NCBI RefSeq assembly: GCF_019710585.1
Contig: NZ_JAIFZQ010000020.1
Span: 372,001 to 436,000 of the forward strand
Origin: Arthrobacter sp. MAHUQ-56
GTDB taxonomy: Bacteria > Actinomycetota > Actinomycetes > Actinomycetales > Micrococcaceae
DNA length: 64,000 bases
Direction: 5' to 3'
A program made the translations under genes and the position numbers. The notes under the pieces are model-generated. The model made no database searches. It had not been told where the DNA came from and was given only the letters and a program-made list of their open reading frames with translations. Shown here piece after piece: positions 8,450-16,540 of this stretch. Position 1 is the first letter of the stretch. Every line of letters starts with the position of its first letter.

Positions 8450-8652
8450 AGCAAAATAACCTTTGGAAGGGGGCAGGTGTCGGAAAAGCCTACAGGCCGA
8501 AGCTGGCAATTCCCTTAGAACGGGGGTGGGAGCGGCCCTGCCGCCACGCGTCCCGGCCGTTGGAGGCGTACTCTATGTTCTCGGTGGTGCCCGCTCCGGT
8601 TGTGGAAGCGGCGATGGGGGATGCCTGCGGCCGCGGGCAAGGAAACGGACAG

Positions 8653-9939
8653 ATGAATACAGGACAACAACAGGCGGCGAATGTCCGCACACCCCGGCGG
8701 CGGAAGCGGACCCTTGCCTTCCTGCTCGCCGACGACTCCCCAGGCCGCCTGCGGCCGGTCATCCTGGCAGCCGTCCTGTCACTGTCGGCGATCGGCCTCG
8801 TGGAGGTGGCATCGGCGTCGTCCGTGGAATCCGTGGCGGCAGGAAACAATCCGTACGACCTCCCCCTGAAGCAGGCCATGTGGACCGTGGCCGGCGTGGT
8901 GATCATGCTGGTGTTGGCGCGGCTGCCGGTGCAACGGATCCGGAAGCTCGGCTGGCCGCTGCTGATCGGTTCCCTGGTGGCCCTGGTGCTGGTGTTCACG
9001 CCGCTGGGCATGTCCGTGAACGGCAACCGGAACTGGTTGAGCGTGGGCGGCTTCACCGCGCAGCCGTCGGAGTTCGCCAAGCTCTCGCTCATCGTCTGGG
9101 GCGCCGCGATCCTGGACCGGAAACAGGCGCTGCTGGGGCAGTGGAAGCATGCGGTGGTCCCGGTGCTGCCCGCCGGCGGGCTCATCATGCTGATCGTGGC
9201 GCTGGGACACGACCTCGGCACCACGATGATCATCATGATGATCCTCGCCGCCACGATGTTCTACGGCGGAGTGCGGATGAAGGTCTTCTCCGTGGCAGGA
9301 CTCATCTGCGCGGTGGCGGCCCTGATCCTCGCCGCCACCAGCGGCAACCGGATGGGCCGGATCTCCTCCTGGCTGGGCATGGGCTCGGCCGAGGACGCGC
9401 AGGGCGTGGGCTACCAGGCCACCAACGGCACCTACGCGCTGGCCTCCGGCGGCTGGTTCGGGCTGGGCTTGGGGCAGAGCCGGCAGAAATGGAACTGGAT
9501 CCCGGAAGCCCACAACGACTTCATCTTCACCATCCTGGGCGAGGAACTGGGCCTGGCCGGGACGCTGCTGGTGCTGTGCCTGTTCGCGATCCTGGCCATC
9601 GCGGTGTTCAAGACGATCGCGCGCACCCAGGACACCTTCTCCCGGATCGTTGCCTGCAGCGTGATCACCTGGATCCTGGGGCAGGCCGTGATCAACATCG
9701 CCATGGTCAGCGGGCTGCTGCCCGTGATCGGCGTCCCGCTGCCGTTTATCTCCTACGGCGGCTCCGCCATGGTGTCCTCGCTGGCCGGGATCGGGATCGT
9801 CCTGGCGGTGACACGGCCGGAACCTGTGGGTGGCAAGCCTGATCCGCGGCGTGCCGGGGCAGGTGCGGCCGCGGCGGGTGCTTCGCCTGGATCGACAGCT
9901 GGCCGGGGACACGGCCGCCGGCATGAGTACCAGCGGTAA
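8653..9939 (+). CDS. FtsW/RodA/SpoVE family lipid-II polymerase
   Basis: From the ATG at 8653 this is a 428-aa polytopic protein with about ten membrane helices. NRNWLSVGGFTAQPSEFAKL, GHDLGTTMIIMM, EAHNDFIFTILGEELGL and PLPFISYGGSAMVSSLAGIG are hallmarks of SEDS glycosyltransferases. These polymerise lipid II during division (FtsW) or elongation (RodA). No penicillin-binding partner is adjacent, so FtsW and RodA cannot be separated here. An AAGGAAA lies 10 nt upstream of the start. In-frame upstream options at 8560 (TTG) and 8575 (ATG behind GGAGG) would add 26-31 residues. The 3' end overlaps the MFS gene by 17 bp. Confidence 0.88.
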   Translation: MNTGQQQAANVRTPRRRKRTLAFLLADDSPGRLRPVILAAVLSLSAIGLVEVASASSVESVAAGNNPYDLPLKQAMWTVAGVVIMLVLARLPVQRIRKLGWPLLIGSLVALVLVFTPLGMSVNGNRNWLSVGGFTAQPSEFAKLSLIVWGAAILDRKQALLGQWKHAVVPVLPAGGLIMLIVALGHDLGTTMIIMMILAATMFYGGVRMKVFSVAGLICAVAALILAATSGNRMGRISSWLGMGSAEDAQGVGYQATNGTYALASGGWFGLGLGQSRQKWNWIPEAHNDFIFTILGEELGLAGTLLVLCLFAILAIAVFKTIARTQDTFSRIVACSVITWILGQAVINIAMVSGLLPVIGVPLPFISYGGSAMVSSLAGIGIVLAVTRPEPVGGKPDPRRAGAGAAAAGASPGSTAGRGHGRRHEYQR

Positions 9940-11245
9940 CTTCCGGGGTAACGCCGGCGGCGCTCCGGCCGCGCCCATGACCGCCATCCGCTTCATCCTG
10001 GTGTTCGGGATCGTCAGCGCGCTGATGGACATGGTGTACGAGGGCGCCCGCAGCGTCACCGGCCCCTTTCTGGGCGTGCTGGGCGCATCCGCCCTCCTGG
10101 TCAGCGTGGTCACCGGTGCGGGGGAGGCGGTGGCACTGGTGCTGCGGCTGGTGTTCGGTCGGCTGGCGGACCGGCCCGGGCTGCGCTGGACGCTGGCCCT
10201 CACCGGATACGGCCTTACCGCGTTGTCCGTGCCGCTGTTGGGGATCACCGATGCTTTGTGGGTTGCCTGCCTGCTGGTACTGCTTGAGCGGCTGGGCAAA
10301 GCTGTGCGGAGCCCGGCGAAAGACACGATGCTCGCCGGGGCCGGCGCCGGCCTGGGGCAGGGCAAGGCGTTTGCGTTGCACGAGGCCCTGGACCAGGTGG
10401 GCGCACTTCTGGGTCCGCTCCTGGTGGGTGTAGCCCTGGCGCTGAGCGGAACGTACGGTCCTGGGTTCCTGCTGCTGGCGGTTCCCGGGCTCGCTGCCAT
10501 GCTGATCCTGTTCCGGCTCAAGCGGCGGGTTCCCGACCCCGCCGTGTACGAGGCTGCGGTGCCTGGCGGGCCGGCCCCTGTGCCGGGCGCCGCTCCTGCT
10601 GCGTCAGGCGAGTTGCCGGGCGCTGAACAGCCGGCCGCTGAACTGCCGGGCGCCGCTCCTGCTGGGTCAGGCGAGTTGCCGGCCGCCGACCGCACGCGGG
10701 TCCCGATGCCGCGGCAGTACTGGATCTACGCCGCATTCAGCAGCCTGACCATGTTCGGCTACGCCACATTCGGCCTGCTCTCGTTCCACCTGGTGTCCTC
10801 CGGGCTGCTGCCGGCCGCCCTGGTCCCGGTCCTCTACGCCGTGGCCATGGGGGTGGATGCCGTGGCGGCGCTCGCGTCCGGCTGGCTCTTCGACAGGATC
10901 GGGCTGAAGGTCCTCCTGGCGCTTCCCATCCTGGCAGCTGCGGTCCCGTGGCTGGGGTTCAGCAACAACACGGCGCTCGCCGTCGTGGGTGTGCTGGTGT
11001 GGGGAGCGGCGATGGGCGTGCAGGAAAGCACCATGCGCGCAGCAGTGGCCGGCCTCGCCCCGGCAGGGCGCCGCGGGAGTGCGTACGGCATGTTCACCGC
11101 CTGCTACGGCCTTGCGTGGCTGGCCGGAAGTTTCCTGATCGGCCTGCTGTACGAGCAGTCACTCCTCGCGCTGGCCGTCACCGTGACCGTCGTCCAGGCA
11201 GCCGCCCTGGCCATCTTTCCCGCCGTGCGGCCCCGTACCGGCTGA
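9923..11245 (+). CDS. MFS transporter with duplicated Ala/Pro linker
   Basis: This 440-aa membrane protein starts at the ATG at 9923, inside the end of the FtsW/RodA gene. It has two blocks of six helices (about residues 15-195 and 255-435). RLVFGRLADRPGLRWTL is the MFS loop 2-3 signature, and SGWLFDRIGLKVLLA is its counterpart in the second half. The central loop contains a 63-bp in-frame tandem duplication rich in Ala, Pro, Gly and Glu. The substrate is unknown; the EGARS near helix 1 and VRSPAKDTM features recall drug-efflux-like MFS proteins. Translational coupling suggests coexpression with the upstream gene. Confidence 0.82.
   Translation: MSTSGNFRGNAGGAPAAPMTAIRFILVFGIVSALMDMVYEGARSVTGPFLGVLGASALLVSVVTGAGEAVALVLRLVFGRLADRPGLRWTLALTGYGLTALSVPLLGITDALWVACLLVLLERLGKAVRSPAKDTMLAGAGAGLGQGKAFALHEALDQVGALLGPLLVGVALALSGTYGPGFLLLAVPGLAAMLILFRLKRRVPDPAVYEAAVPGGPAPVPGAAPAASGELPGAEQPAAELPGAAPAGSGELPAADRTRVPMPRQYWIYAAFSSLTMFGYATFGLLSFHLVSSGLLPAALVPVLYAVAMGVDAVAALASGWLFDRIGLKVLLALPILAAAVPWLGFSNNTALAVVGVLVWGAAMGVQESTMRAAVAGLAPAGRRGSAYGMFTACYGLAWLAGSFLIGLLYEQSLLALAVTVTVVQAAALAIFPAVRPRTG
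10582..10682 (+). repeat. 63-bp in-frame tandem repeat in the MFS central loop
   Basis: A 63-bp unit starting at 10582 is partly repeated from 10645. The first 38 bp of each copy differ at one base. The coded unit is 21 residues and begins PGAAPA(A/G)SGELP. The near identity of the copies points to a recent duplication or a slippage-prone site. Confidence 0.85.
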
Positions 11246-11294
11246 ACCCTCTTCACTCCGCCTGGCTGGCAATCCGTCTGGCTGCCTGTGAAAC

Positions 11295-11441
11295 TCAGGC
11301 GGCCGCCCCGGAAGGCTCGGGGCACTCGGTGCAGCGGACGCTCGCAACCAAAGCGCCGGCGTCGTCCTTCTGGAAGTGCGTGACGTGGTTAGTGGTCCTG
11401 CCGCACGAGGGGCAGAAGCTTTGGCTTTGTTTTGTCCACAT
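11295..11441 (-). CDS. small zinc-ribbon protein
   Basis: This 48-aa protein reads from the ATG at 11441. It has two cysteine pairs, CPSCGRTTNH near the N-terminus and CTEC near the C-terminus, spaced as in a treble or ribbon zinc site, with two histidines between them. No other domain is present. The open frame continues upstream to 11534, but the extra residues look non-coding. It is convergent with the MFS gene and about 50 bp from its end. Confidence is limited by size and by a weak ribosome-binding site (CAGGG close to the ATG). Confidence 0.5.
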   Translation of the reverse strand: MWTKQSQSFCPSCGRTTNHVTHFQKDDAGALVASVRCTECPEPSGAAA

Positions 11442-11624
11442 CCCTGAATAATACGGACTCGGCCCGCAAACAGAAGGGTGGGGGGCCAAGCATGTGGAAC
11501 TCCGCAACCAGACCTTTACCTGATCTTGACCCAAACCCTTGGCGATCCTTCAGGAAACGCGCGGAGTGCGGGCGTAGCTTGGGGCCATCACTTAGTACAA
11601 CGCAGTACGAAGGAGCGCAGGACA
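11442..11624. other. intergenic region between two small genes
   Basis: About 180 bases separate two divergent small genes. AAGGAGC just before 11625 is the ribosome-binding site of the next gene. I see no other feature. Confidence 0.4.
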
Positions 11625-11729
11625 ATGACCATCACCGATTACCTTGTGGCCCTGGGCGGCATGCTGGCAACACTGGGTGCGGCGGGCCTTGCGGCTGCCG
11701 GACTCATCCGGGCGCGGGCGCGGCACTGA
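11625..11729 (+). CDS. 34-residue membrane peptide
   Basis: The ATG at 11625 is preceded by AAGGAG at a 9-nt spacing, an almost perfect ribosome-binding site. The 34-aa product starts MTITDYLVALGG, has one Ala/Leu/Gly-rich membrane helix (about residues 7-27) and ends with a basic RARARH tail, so it should insert with its C-terminus in the cytoplasm. No homologue is recognised. The gene is convergent with the GAF-ANTAR gene, 13 bp away. Confidence 0.55.
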   Translation: MTITDYLVALGGMLATLGAAGLAAAGLIRARARH

Positions 11730-11742
11730 CTCCTTGCCGCAT

Positions 11743-12498
11743 TCAGGCAAAGGTGTGCGGTTCCAGCTGCGCTGCCAGTGCGGCCGTGGGCACTGCCTTA
11801 AGGATGCCCTCGGCCACGCTGCGCACCTTCACGCTCCGCTGGCGTGAGGCGCTGGCGAGCTTGCTGAACGCCTCCGCATAGGAGCAGCGGTTCTGCGCCA
11901 TGATGACCCCGCAGGCCACATCGATGGACGTCCTGCCCTCCAGGACCTCCTTGAGGTTGTCGCCGGCCCGGTTCACGGCGTGCACGTCCAGCGCCAGTTT
12001 CAGGCTCTTCGACGCTACCTCGGCGAATGATTGCGCCTCCTGTACAAGGTGGCTGTCGAATTCGGCGCCGGCGGGGACCAGCAGGACCACCACGCCCGTT
12101 GCTTCAGGCTCCAGCCGGAGCGGGACCGCAAGCGCCAGGCCGTATCCGTGCTCCTGGAGCCGCCGCCGGTACCCCTGCCACCGGGGCGAGGAAGCGGTGG
12201 AGCCAATGACCGCAGTCCGGGACAGTGCCCCCTGGGCCATCGGGCCGTCCACACGGGCCTCCTCGTCTTCGGCCAGGGCAGTGGCCGCCGGGCTGCTGCC
12301 GGCGCTGGCAGGAGCAGACCCCTTTCGATGGAGCATCACGGCGCAATCGGCGGCACGTTCTACCGGCCCGCTGAGCGCCTTCGCGGCAGCACGGGCAAGC
12401 TTGAGCAGGGACTGCGCGTCGTCGTCGGTGTCCGTCACCAGATCCAGCAGCAACCCCTGCCGGTCATGCCCGTCACCTGCTGGACCACCTGCCACCAT
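11743..12498 (-). CDS. GAF and ANTAR domain protein
   Basis: This 251-aa protein has a degenerate GAF-like domain (about residues 20-165) and a C-terminal ANTAR domain (about 180-245; RTSIDVACGVIMAQNRCS, then FSKLASASRQRSVKVR). By analogy it binds tandem RNA hairpins to allow read-through of terminators. It differs from the other GAF-ANTAR proteins here by a basic ANTAR end (RQRSVKVRSV) and a shorter sensor start. No clear promoter or ribosome-binding site was found at the assigned ATG, so the start may lie downstream. Confidence 0.85.
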   Translation of the reverse strand: MVAGGPAGDGHDRQGLLLDLVTDTDDDAQSLLKLARAAAKALSGPVERAADCAVMLHRKGSAPASAGSSPAATALAEDEEARVDGPMAQGALSRTAVIGSTASSPRWQGYRRRLQEHGYGLALAVPLRLEPEATGVVVLLVPAGAEFDSHLVQEAQSFAEVASKSLKLALDVHAVNRAGDNLKEVLEGRTSIDVACGVIMAQNRCSYAEAFSKLASASRQRSVKVRSVAEGILKAVPTAALAAQLEPHTFA

Positions 12499-12654
12499 CC
12501 GCCCCCGTCCGCTGATCCGCGACGCCGGTGCCGCGGGTTTCCCTGAATCTATGGGGCCGCCGCGGCTGCAGCACGAGTAGCCGGTACTCTACTTTTCCGT
12601 GCCGCGCGGGGGAGTACTTGCCCCTGCCCCGCGGGGCCGTGCAATCCAGCCCAG
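12499..12654. other. intergenic region between aztA and the GAF-ANTAR gene
   Basis: About 155 bases lie between the end of minus-strand aztA and the start of the minus-strand GAF-ANTAR gene. GC-rich complementary runs (CCGCGCGGGG against CCCCGCGGGG near 12600-12640) could form a terminator for aztA. The GAF-ANTAR promoter should also be here. Confidence 0.35.
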
Positions 12655-13398
12655 TTACTCCTTCAGCCTGGGATTCCGGCCCGCGGACGTTCCCGGAGTT
12701 CCCGGGCGAGGCACCCTGCGCGGGGCAAGTAACCGGGCTGGACCGCACGCGGTGGCGGTGTCCGCGGCGACCCGGCCGCCGTCGAGCACCACAACACGGT
12801 CCGCCCGGCCGATGTCCTGCGGGTCGTGGGAGGACTCCAGGACCGTCACTCCGCGCCGCAGTTCCTGTTCGACGGCGGCCCGGACCAGCAGGTGCGCGGC
12901 GCTGTCCAGGCCTGCCGTGGGCTCGTCCAGGACCAGGATCGCCGCCTCCTGCGCCAGCCCCTGCGCGATCAGGGCACGCTGCCGCTGCCCGCCGGAGAGT
13001 TCCTGGAGTTGCCGGCCCGCCAAATCCGCGATGCCCATCCGCTCCATGGCCGCGTTGACTGCCCGACGGTCGCCGGCCAGCAGCGGCAGCAGGCCCCGCC
13101 GGTGCGGCCAGCGCCCCATCTCCACCACCTGCCGGACCGTACAGGGCAAGTCCCGCGGCGTGCGCGGCAGCTGGATGACAAAAGCCGGCCGCGAACCGGT
13201 GGCCACCGACCCCTGGGTCGGCCGCAGGACCCCCGCCGCGAGTGCCAGCAGGGTGGATTTTCCCGATCCGTTCTTCCCGGCCAGCACCGTGTGCGTGCCC
13301 TTGGACAAGCCGATGGAGACGCCCTGCAGCGCCTGCCGGTCCGGATAGGCGAAACCCGCCCCGCTGAACATCACTTCTGCATCATTGTTGAGAATCAT
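12655..13398 (-). CDS. aztA: zinc ABC transporter ATPase AztA
   Basis: This 247-aa ABC ATPase carries Walker A GKNGSGKS (about residues 40-47), signature ELSGGQRQRAL (about 140-150) and Walker B AAILVLDEPTAGLD (about 160-175), followed by the SSHD switch histidine. It is divergent from the ABC-3 family permease aztB, and the solute-binding aztC lies beyond that, the arrangement of metal importers of the AztABCD/ZnuABC class. It would energise zinc import. The start codon at 13398 lies inside a Zur-like palindrome, so repressor binding would block both genes. An open frame continues far upstream but runs antisense through aztB and is not real. Confidence 0.88.
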   Translation of the reverse strand: MILNNDAEVMFSGAGFAYPDRQALQGVSIGLSKGTHTVLAGKNGSGKSTLLALAAGVLRPTQGSVATGSRPAFVIQLPRTPRDLPCTVRQVVEMGRWPHRRGLLPLLAGDRRAVNAAMERMGIADLAGRQLQELSGGQRQRALIAQGLAQEAAILVLDEPTAGLDSAAHLLVRAAVEQELRRGVTVLESSHDPQDIGRADRVVVLDGGRVAADTATACGPARLLAPRRVPRPGTPGTSAGRNPRLKE

Positions 13399-13403
13399 TC
13401 TTA
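13389..13403. promoter_or_regulatory. Zur/Fur-like operator between aztA and aztB
   Basis: TGAGAAT-C-ATTCTTA (13389-13403) is a 7-1-7 inverted repeat with one mismatch, in an AT-rich patch between the divergent starts at 13398 and 13424. Its form matches Fur-family boxes, and the zinc-importer context makes Zur the likely ligand. No zur gene is in the window. The aztA start codon is within the palindrome. Confidence 0.7.
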
Positions 13404-13423
13404 TTAAGATACGCTGGGCCGCG

Positions 13424-14344
13424 ATGGAATGGTTACTTGATCCCCTGAGCGTGTCATTCGTGCAGCGCGCCCTGCTGGGCGGCTGCCTGGTTGCTGTGTT
13501 CTGCGCCGTCGTCGGTACCTGGGTGGTGGTGCGCGGCATGGCCTTCCTGGGCGACGCCATGTCCCACGGCCTCCTGCCCGGCATCGCGGTCGCGTCCCTG
13601 CTGGGCGGCAACCTGCTGTTGGGCGCAGCCGTCAGCGCGGCGGCGACGGCGGCTGGCGTCTCGGCCATCACGCGGAACCGGCGCGTATCGCAGGACACGG
13701 CCATCGGGTTGCTGTTCGTGGTGATGCTCTCGCTCGGCGTGATCATCGTGTCGGCGTCCGGCTCCTTCGCCGTGGACCTCACTGGCACGCTTTTTGGCGA
13801 CGTGCTCGCAGTCAGCACGGCCGACGTCGTACTGCTCGCCGCCGTGTGCGCAGTTGTCCTGGCCGCCGCCGCGCTGTGCCACCGCGCCTTCCTTGCCGCG
13901 GCCTTCAACCCGCAGAAGGCCGCCAGCCTGGGGCTGCATCCGCGGCGGGCCCACGTCATGCTGCTGGCCCTGGTGACCCTGGCGGTGGCGGCGTCCTTCC
14001 AGGTGGTGGGCACGCTCCTGGTGTTCGGGCTCCTCGTCGCCCCGCCGGCTGCCGCGCTGGTCTGGGCCCGGTCCGTCCGGGGAGCCATGATGCTCGGCTC
14101 CCTCATAGGCGCCGCCAGCGTAGTGGTTGGCCTCTGGATTTCCTGGCATGCCTCCACGGCCGCCGGCGCCACCATCGCCCTCGCGGCAGCGCTGTCCTAC
14201 TTCGCCTCCGCCCTGGCCCGGGCCGCCGCCCGCCACGTGGTCCGGCCGCCCGCCACACCCGCCGTCGAACCCCTCCCGTCCGAACCCCGCCCATCCGAAC
14301 CACTGGAAATGGAACCCCTGCCCCGTGCCCCGCACCACGCCTAA
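13424..14344 (+). CDS. aztB: zinc ABC transporter permease AztB (ABC-3 family)
   Basis: From the ATG at 13424 this is a 306-aa permease with about eight membrane helices. RGMAFLGDAMSHGLLPG is the typical ABC-3 (ZnuB/MntB) signature with the conserved histidine, and VVGTLLVFGLLVAPPAAALV is the coupling region. It would form the membrane channel with AztA. The C-terminal tail is Pro/Glu-rich (VEPLPSEPRPSEPLEMEPLP) and could be a cytoplasmic metal-interacting segment, though that is a guess. The gene's end overlaps the next gene by 20 bp, so translation is coupled. Confidence 0.88.
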   Translation: MEWLLDPLSVSFVQRALLGGCLVAVFCAVVGTWVVVRGMAFLGDAMSHGLLPGIAVASLLGGNLLLGAAVSAAATAAGVSAITRNRRVSQDTAIGLLFVVMLSLGVIIVSASGSFAVDLTGTLFGDVLAVSTADVVLLAAVCAVVLAAAALCHRAFLAAAFNPQKAASLGLHPRRAHVMLLALVTLAVAASFQVVGTLLVFGLLVAPPAAALVWARSVRGAMMLGSLIGAASVVVGLWISWHASTAAGATIALAAALSYFASALARAAARHVVRPPATPAVEPLPSEPRPSEPLEMEPLPRAPHHA

Positions 14345-15557
14345 ACCCGTACTCCTCCTGCTCAGCCTTCCCCTGCTGCTCTCCGCCTGCGCTGCGCCGG
14401 CCGCCCCGCCCGGGGCGCAGCTCTCCGCGTCCACTCCGCATGGCTATGTCGCCGGGGCGCAGGAGAATCCCGAGCCGCAGGCCGGCCTGCTCACCCTCAA
14501 CGCCGGGACGGGGGAGGGGCAGTTGCTGTCCCTCCTCACCGAAGAAGCGTCCGACGCCGGCACGTACGGACCCGTCACCGCCGCGCAGGTGGACGGCCGC
14601 TACGCCCTGCTCACCACGGCGGCGGGCGTGCAGGTGTTCGACACCGGTGCGTGGACCGTGGACCACGGCGAACACAGGCACTACTACAGTGCCCCGCCGG
14701 GCCCAGTGGGGACCCTGGCCGTGCCGGACGCGGGGGCGGTGGCCGGGGACGGCAAATCCATCGCCGTGTTCTCCCCGTCCGGCGGCTACGCCTCGGTGTA
14801 CCGGCACAAGGACCTCGACGCCGGTTCGGTGGCCGAGGCATTCCGGATCACCACGTCTCCGCATTCGGGGATGGTGGTCCCGTATGCGGGGCACTTCATC
14901 GCGTCGGTCGCCGGGTCCTCTGCCGGATCCTCCGCCGGGGACCCGGCTGCGGCCGGCGGGGTGGAGGTCCGCGACGCCTCGGACGCCGTGGTCCTGGGCC
15001 GGCAGGACTGTGCCGGCCTGGCCGGGCATGCCTACGTTCGCGCCGGTGTGGTGTTCGCCTGCGCCGACGGGGCGCTGCTGGTCACGGGGGATGACGGTGC
15101 CTTCGCTGCAGAGAAGATTCCATATCCCGACGGCGGCGCGGGCCTCCCGCCGGCCACCAGCCTGGGGCACCGTCCCGGCTCCAACGAGCTTGCCGGACCG
15201 GCCGGCGGCTCCGGCATCTGGCACTTGGACGTCGCCAAACGCACCTGGACGTACCTGCCCACGCCCGTCCCCGCCGTGGCCGCCGCTGCGGTGGGTGACG
15301 GGAAGCGGGTGCTGGCTGCCGGCGTCGACGGCTCCGTGCTGGCCCTCAATACGGCCACGGGTGGGGTCACTGCCCGCGCCGCCCTGCTGGCACCCGCTTT
15401 TGCCCGCCACCCGCAACTACGCATCGACACCTCCCGCGCCTACGTCAGCGAGCCTGCCCGCTCCAGGGTCCACGAAATCGACTACGCGGACGGGCTCCGC
15501 ATCGCCCGGACGTTCGACGTTCCGGCCGCTGACTTCCTGCTGGAGACCGGGCTGTGA
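14325..15557 (+). CDS. AztD-like beta-propeller lipoprotein
   Basis: From the GTG at 14325 this is 410 aa. A short basic start is followed by a hydrophobic core and the lipobox LLSAC, so it is a lipoprotein. The rest looks like a beta-propeller: repeated blades such as GRYALLTTAAGVQVFDTGAW, SIAVFSPSGGYASVYRH and KRVLAAGVDGSVLALNTATG. It is clearly homologous to AztD at 16541-17752 (shared DTGAWT, then a histidine pair, then a GGK/GDGKS...VFS block). AztD is a periplasmic zinc chaperone that hands zinc to AztC, so this paralogue may be the membrane-tethered version. It overlaps aztB by 20 bp and aztC by 4 bp. Confidence 0.72.
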   Translation: MPRTTPKPVLLLLSLPLLLSACAAPAAPPGAQLSASTPHGYVAGAQENPEPQAGLLTLNAGTGEGQLLSLLTEEASDAGTYGPVTAAQVDGRYALLTTAAGVQVFDTGAWTVDHGEHRHYYSAPPGPVGTLAVPDAGAVAGDGKSIAVFSPSGGYASVYRHKDLDAGSVAEAFRITTSPHSGMVVPYAGHFIASVAGSSAGSSAGDPAAAGGVEVRDASDAVVLGRQDCAGLAGHAYVRAGVVFACADGALLVTGDDGAFAAEKIPYPDGGAGLPPATSLGHRPGSNELAGPAGGSGIWHLDVAKRTWTYLPTPVPAVAAAAVGDGKRVLAAGVDGSVLALNTATGGVTARAALLAPAFARHPQLRIDTSRAYVSEPARSRVHEIDYADGLRIARTFDVPAADFLLETGL

Positions 15558-16486
15558 GGCCGGATGTGCCGGTGCGCCGGACCGGGCTGTGGCTGGTCCT
15601 GTGCCTTGGGCTGGGATGGGCGCTCGCCGGCTGCTCTCCCGCTGCAGCGGCGCGGCCCACCGTGGTGGTCACCACCAACATCCTGGGCGACATCACCCGC
15701 AACGTGGTGGGCGACCAGGCGGACGTGGTGGTGCTGATGGGCGCCAACGCCGACCCCCACTCCTTTGGCATCTCCGCCAAGCAGGCGGCCGTCATCGGGA
15801 ACGCGGACCTGGTGATCCACAACGGCGGGGGACTGGAAGAGAACGTCCTCAACCACGTGGAAGCAGCCGCCGCTGAAGGCGTGCCGGCGCTCAAGGTGCT
15901 GGACGCCGTCGAACCCTTGGCATTCGGTGCCGGCGGCCCGGCCGGCGGGGCGCAGGACCCGCACTTCTGGACCGATCCGTCCCGCGTGGCGAAGGCCGCC
16001 GGCGCGATAGCCCGCAGCGTGGCCGAGCACGTGGACGGGGTGGACGCCGGCGCCCTGCGCTCGCAGGAGGCGGCCTACGTGCAGCAGTTGGGGGAGCTGG
16101 AGTCCTGGATGACCACCCGCTTCAGCTCCATCCCCGACGGCCAGCGCAAGCTCCTCACCAACCACCACGTGTTCGGCTACCTGGCGCAGCGGTTCGGCTT
16201 CGAGGTCATCGGCGCGGTGGTTCCGAGCGGGACCACGCTCGCCTCGCCCAGTTCCGCTGACCTCAACGACCTCACCACGGCAATCCGCGCCGCAGGCGTG
16301 GCGGCCATCTTCGCCGACTCCTCGCAGCCCGAGAGGCTGGCCCAGGTGCTCGCCGCCGAGGCCGGGCAGGACATCGCCGTGGTCCCGCTCTTCACCGAAT
16401 CCCTGGGCACCGACGGCTCCGGCGCCGCCACCTACCTGGACATGATGCGCACCAACACCGAACGCATCGCCACCGCCTTGTCCTGA
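15554..16486 (+). CDS. aztC: zinc ABC transporter substrate-binding lipoprotein AztC
   Basis: This 310-aa protein overlaps the previous gene by GTGA. Its N-terminus ends in the lipobox ALAGC (about residue 27). The cluster A-I metal-binding fold shows the expected ligands: MGANADPHSFG (His about 68), AQDPHFWTDP (His about 136), LTNHHVFGYLAQRFG (His about 202) and an Asp in IFADSSQPE (about 255). These match zinc/manganese-binding proteins such as ZnuA and AztC. The long His-rich loop of ZnuA is missing, as in AztC, which instead relies on AztD for loading. The two flanking propeller genes fit that model. Confidence 0.88.
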   Translation: MRPDVPVRRTGLWLVLCLGLGWALAGCSPAAAARPTVVVTTNILGDITRNVVGDQADVVVLMGANADPHSFGISAKQAAVIGNADLVIHNGGGLEENVLNHVEAAAAEGVPALKVLDAVEPLAFGAGGPAGGAQDPHFWTDPSRVAKAAGAIARSVAEHVDGVDAGALRSQEAAYVQQLGELESWMTTRFSSIPDGQRKLLTNHHVFGYLAQRFGFEVIGAVVPSGTTLASPSSADLNDLTTAIRAAGVAAIFADSSQPERLAQVLAAEAGQDIAVVPLFTESLGTDGSGAATYLDMMRTNTERIATALS

Positions 16487-16540
16487 ACGGGAGTTGTCCT
16501 GGCACTCCCGAATCCCCATCCCGATAAGAAAAGGAACACC

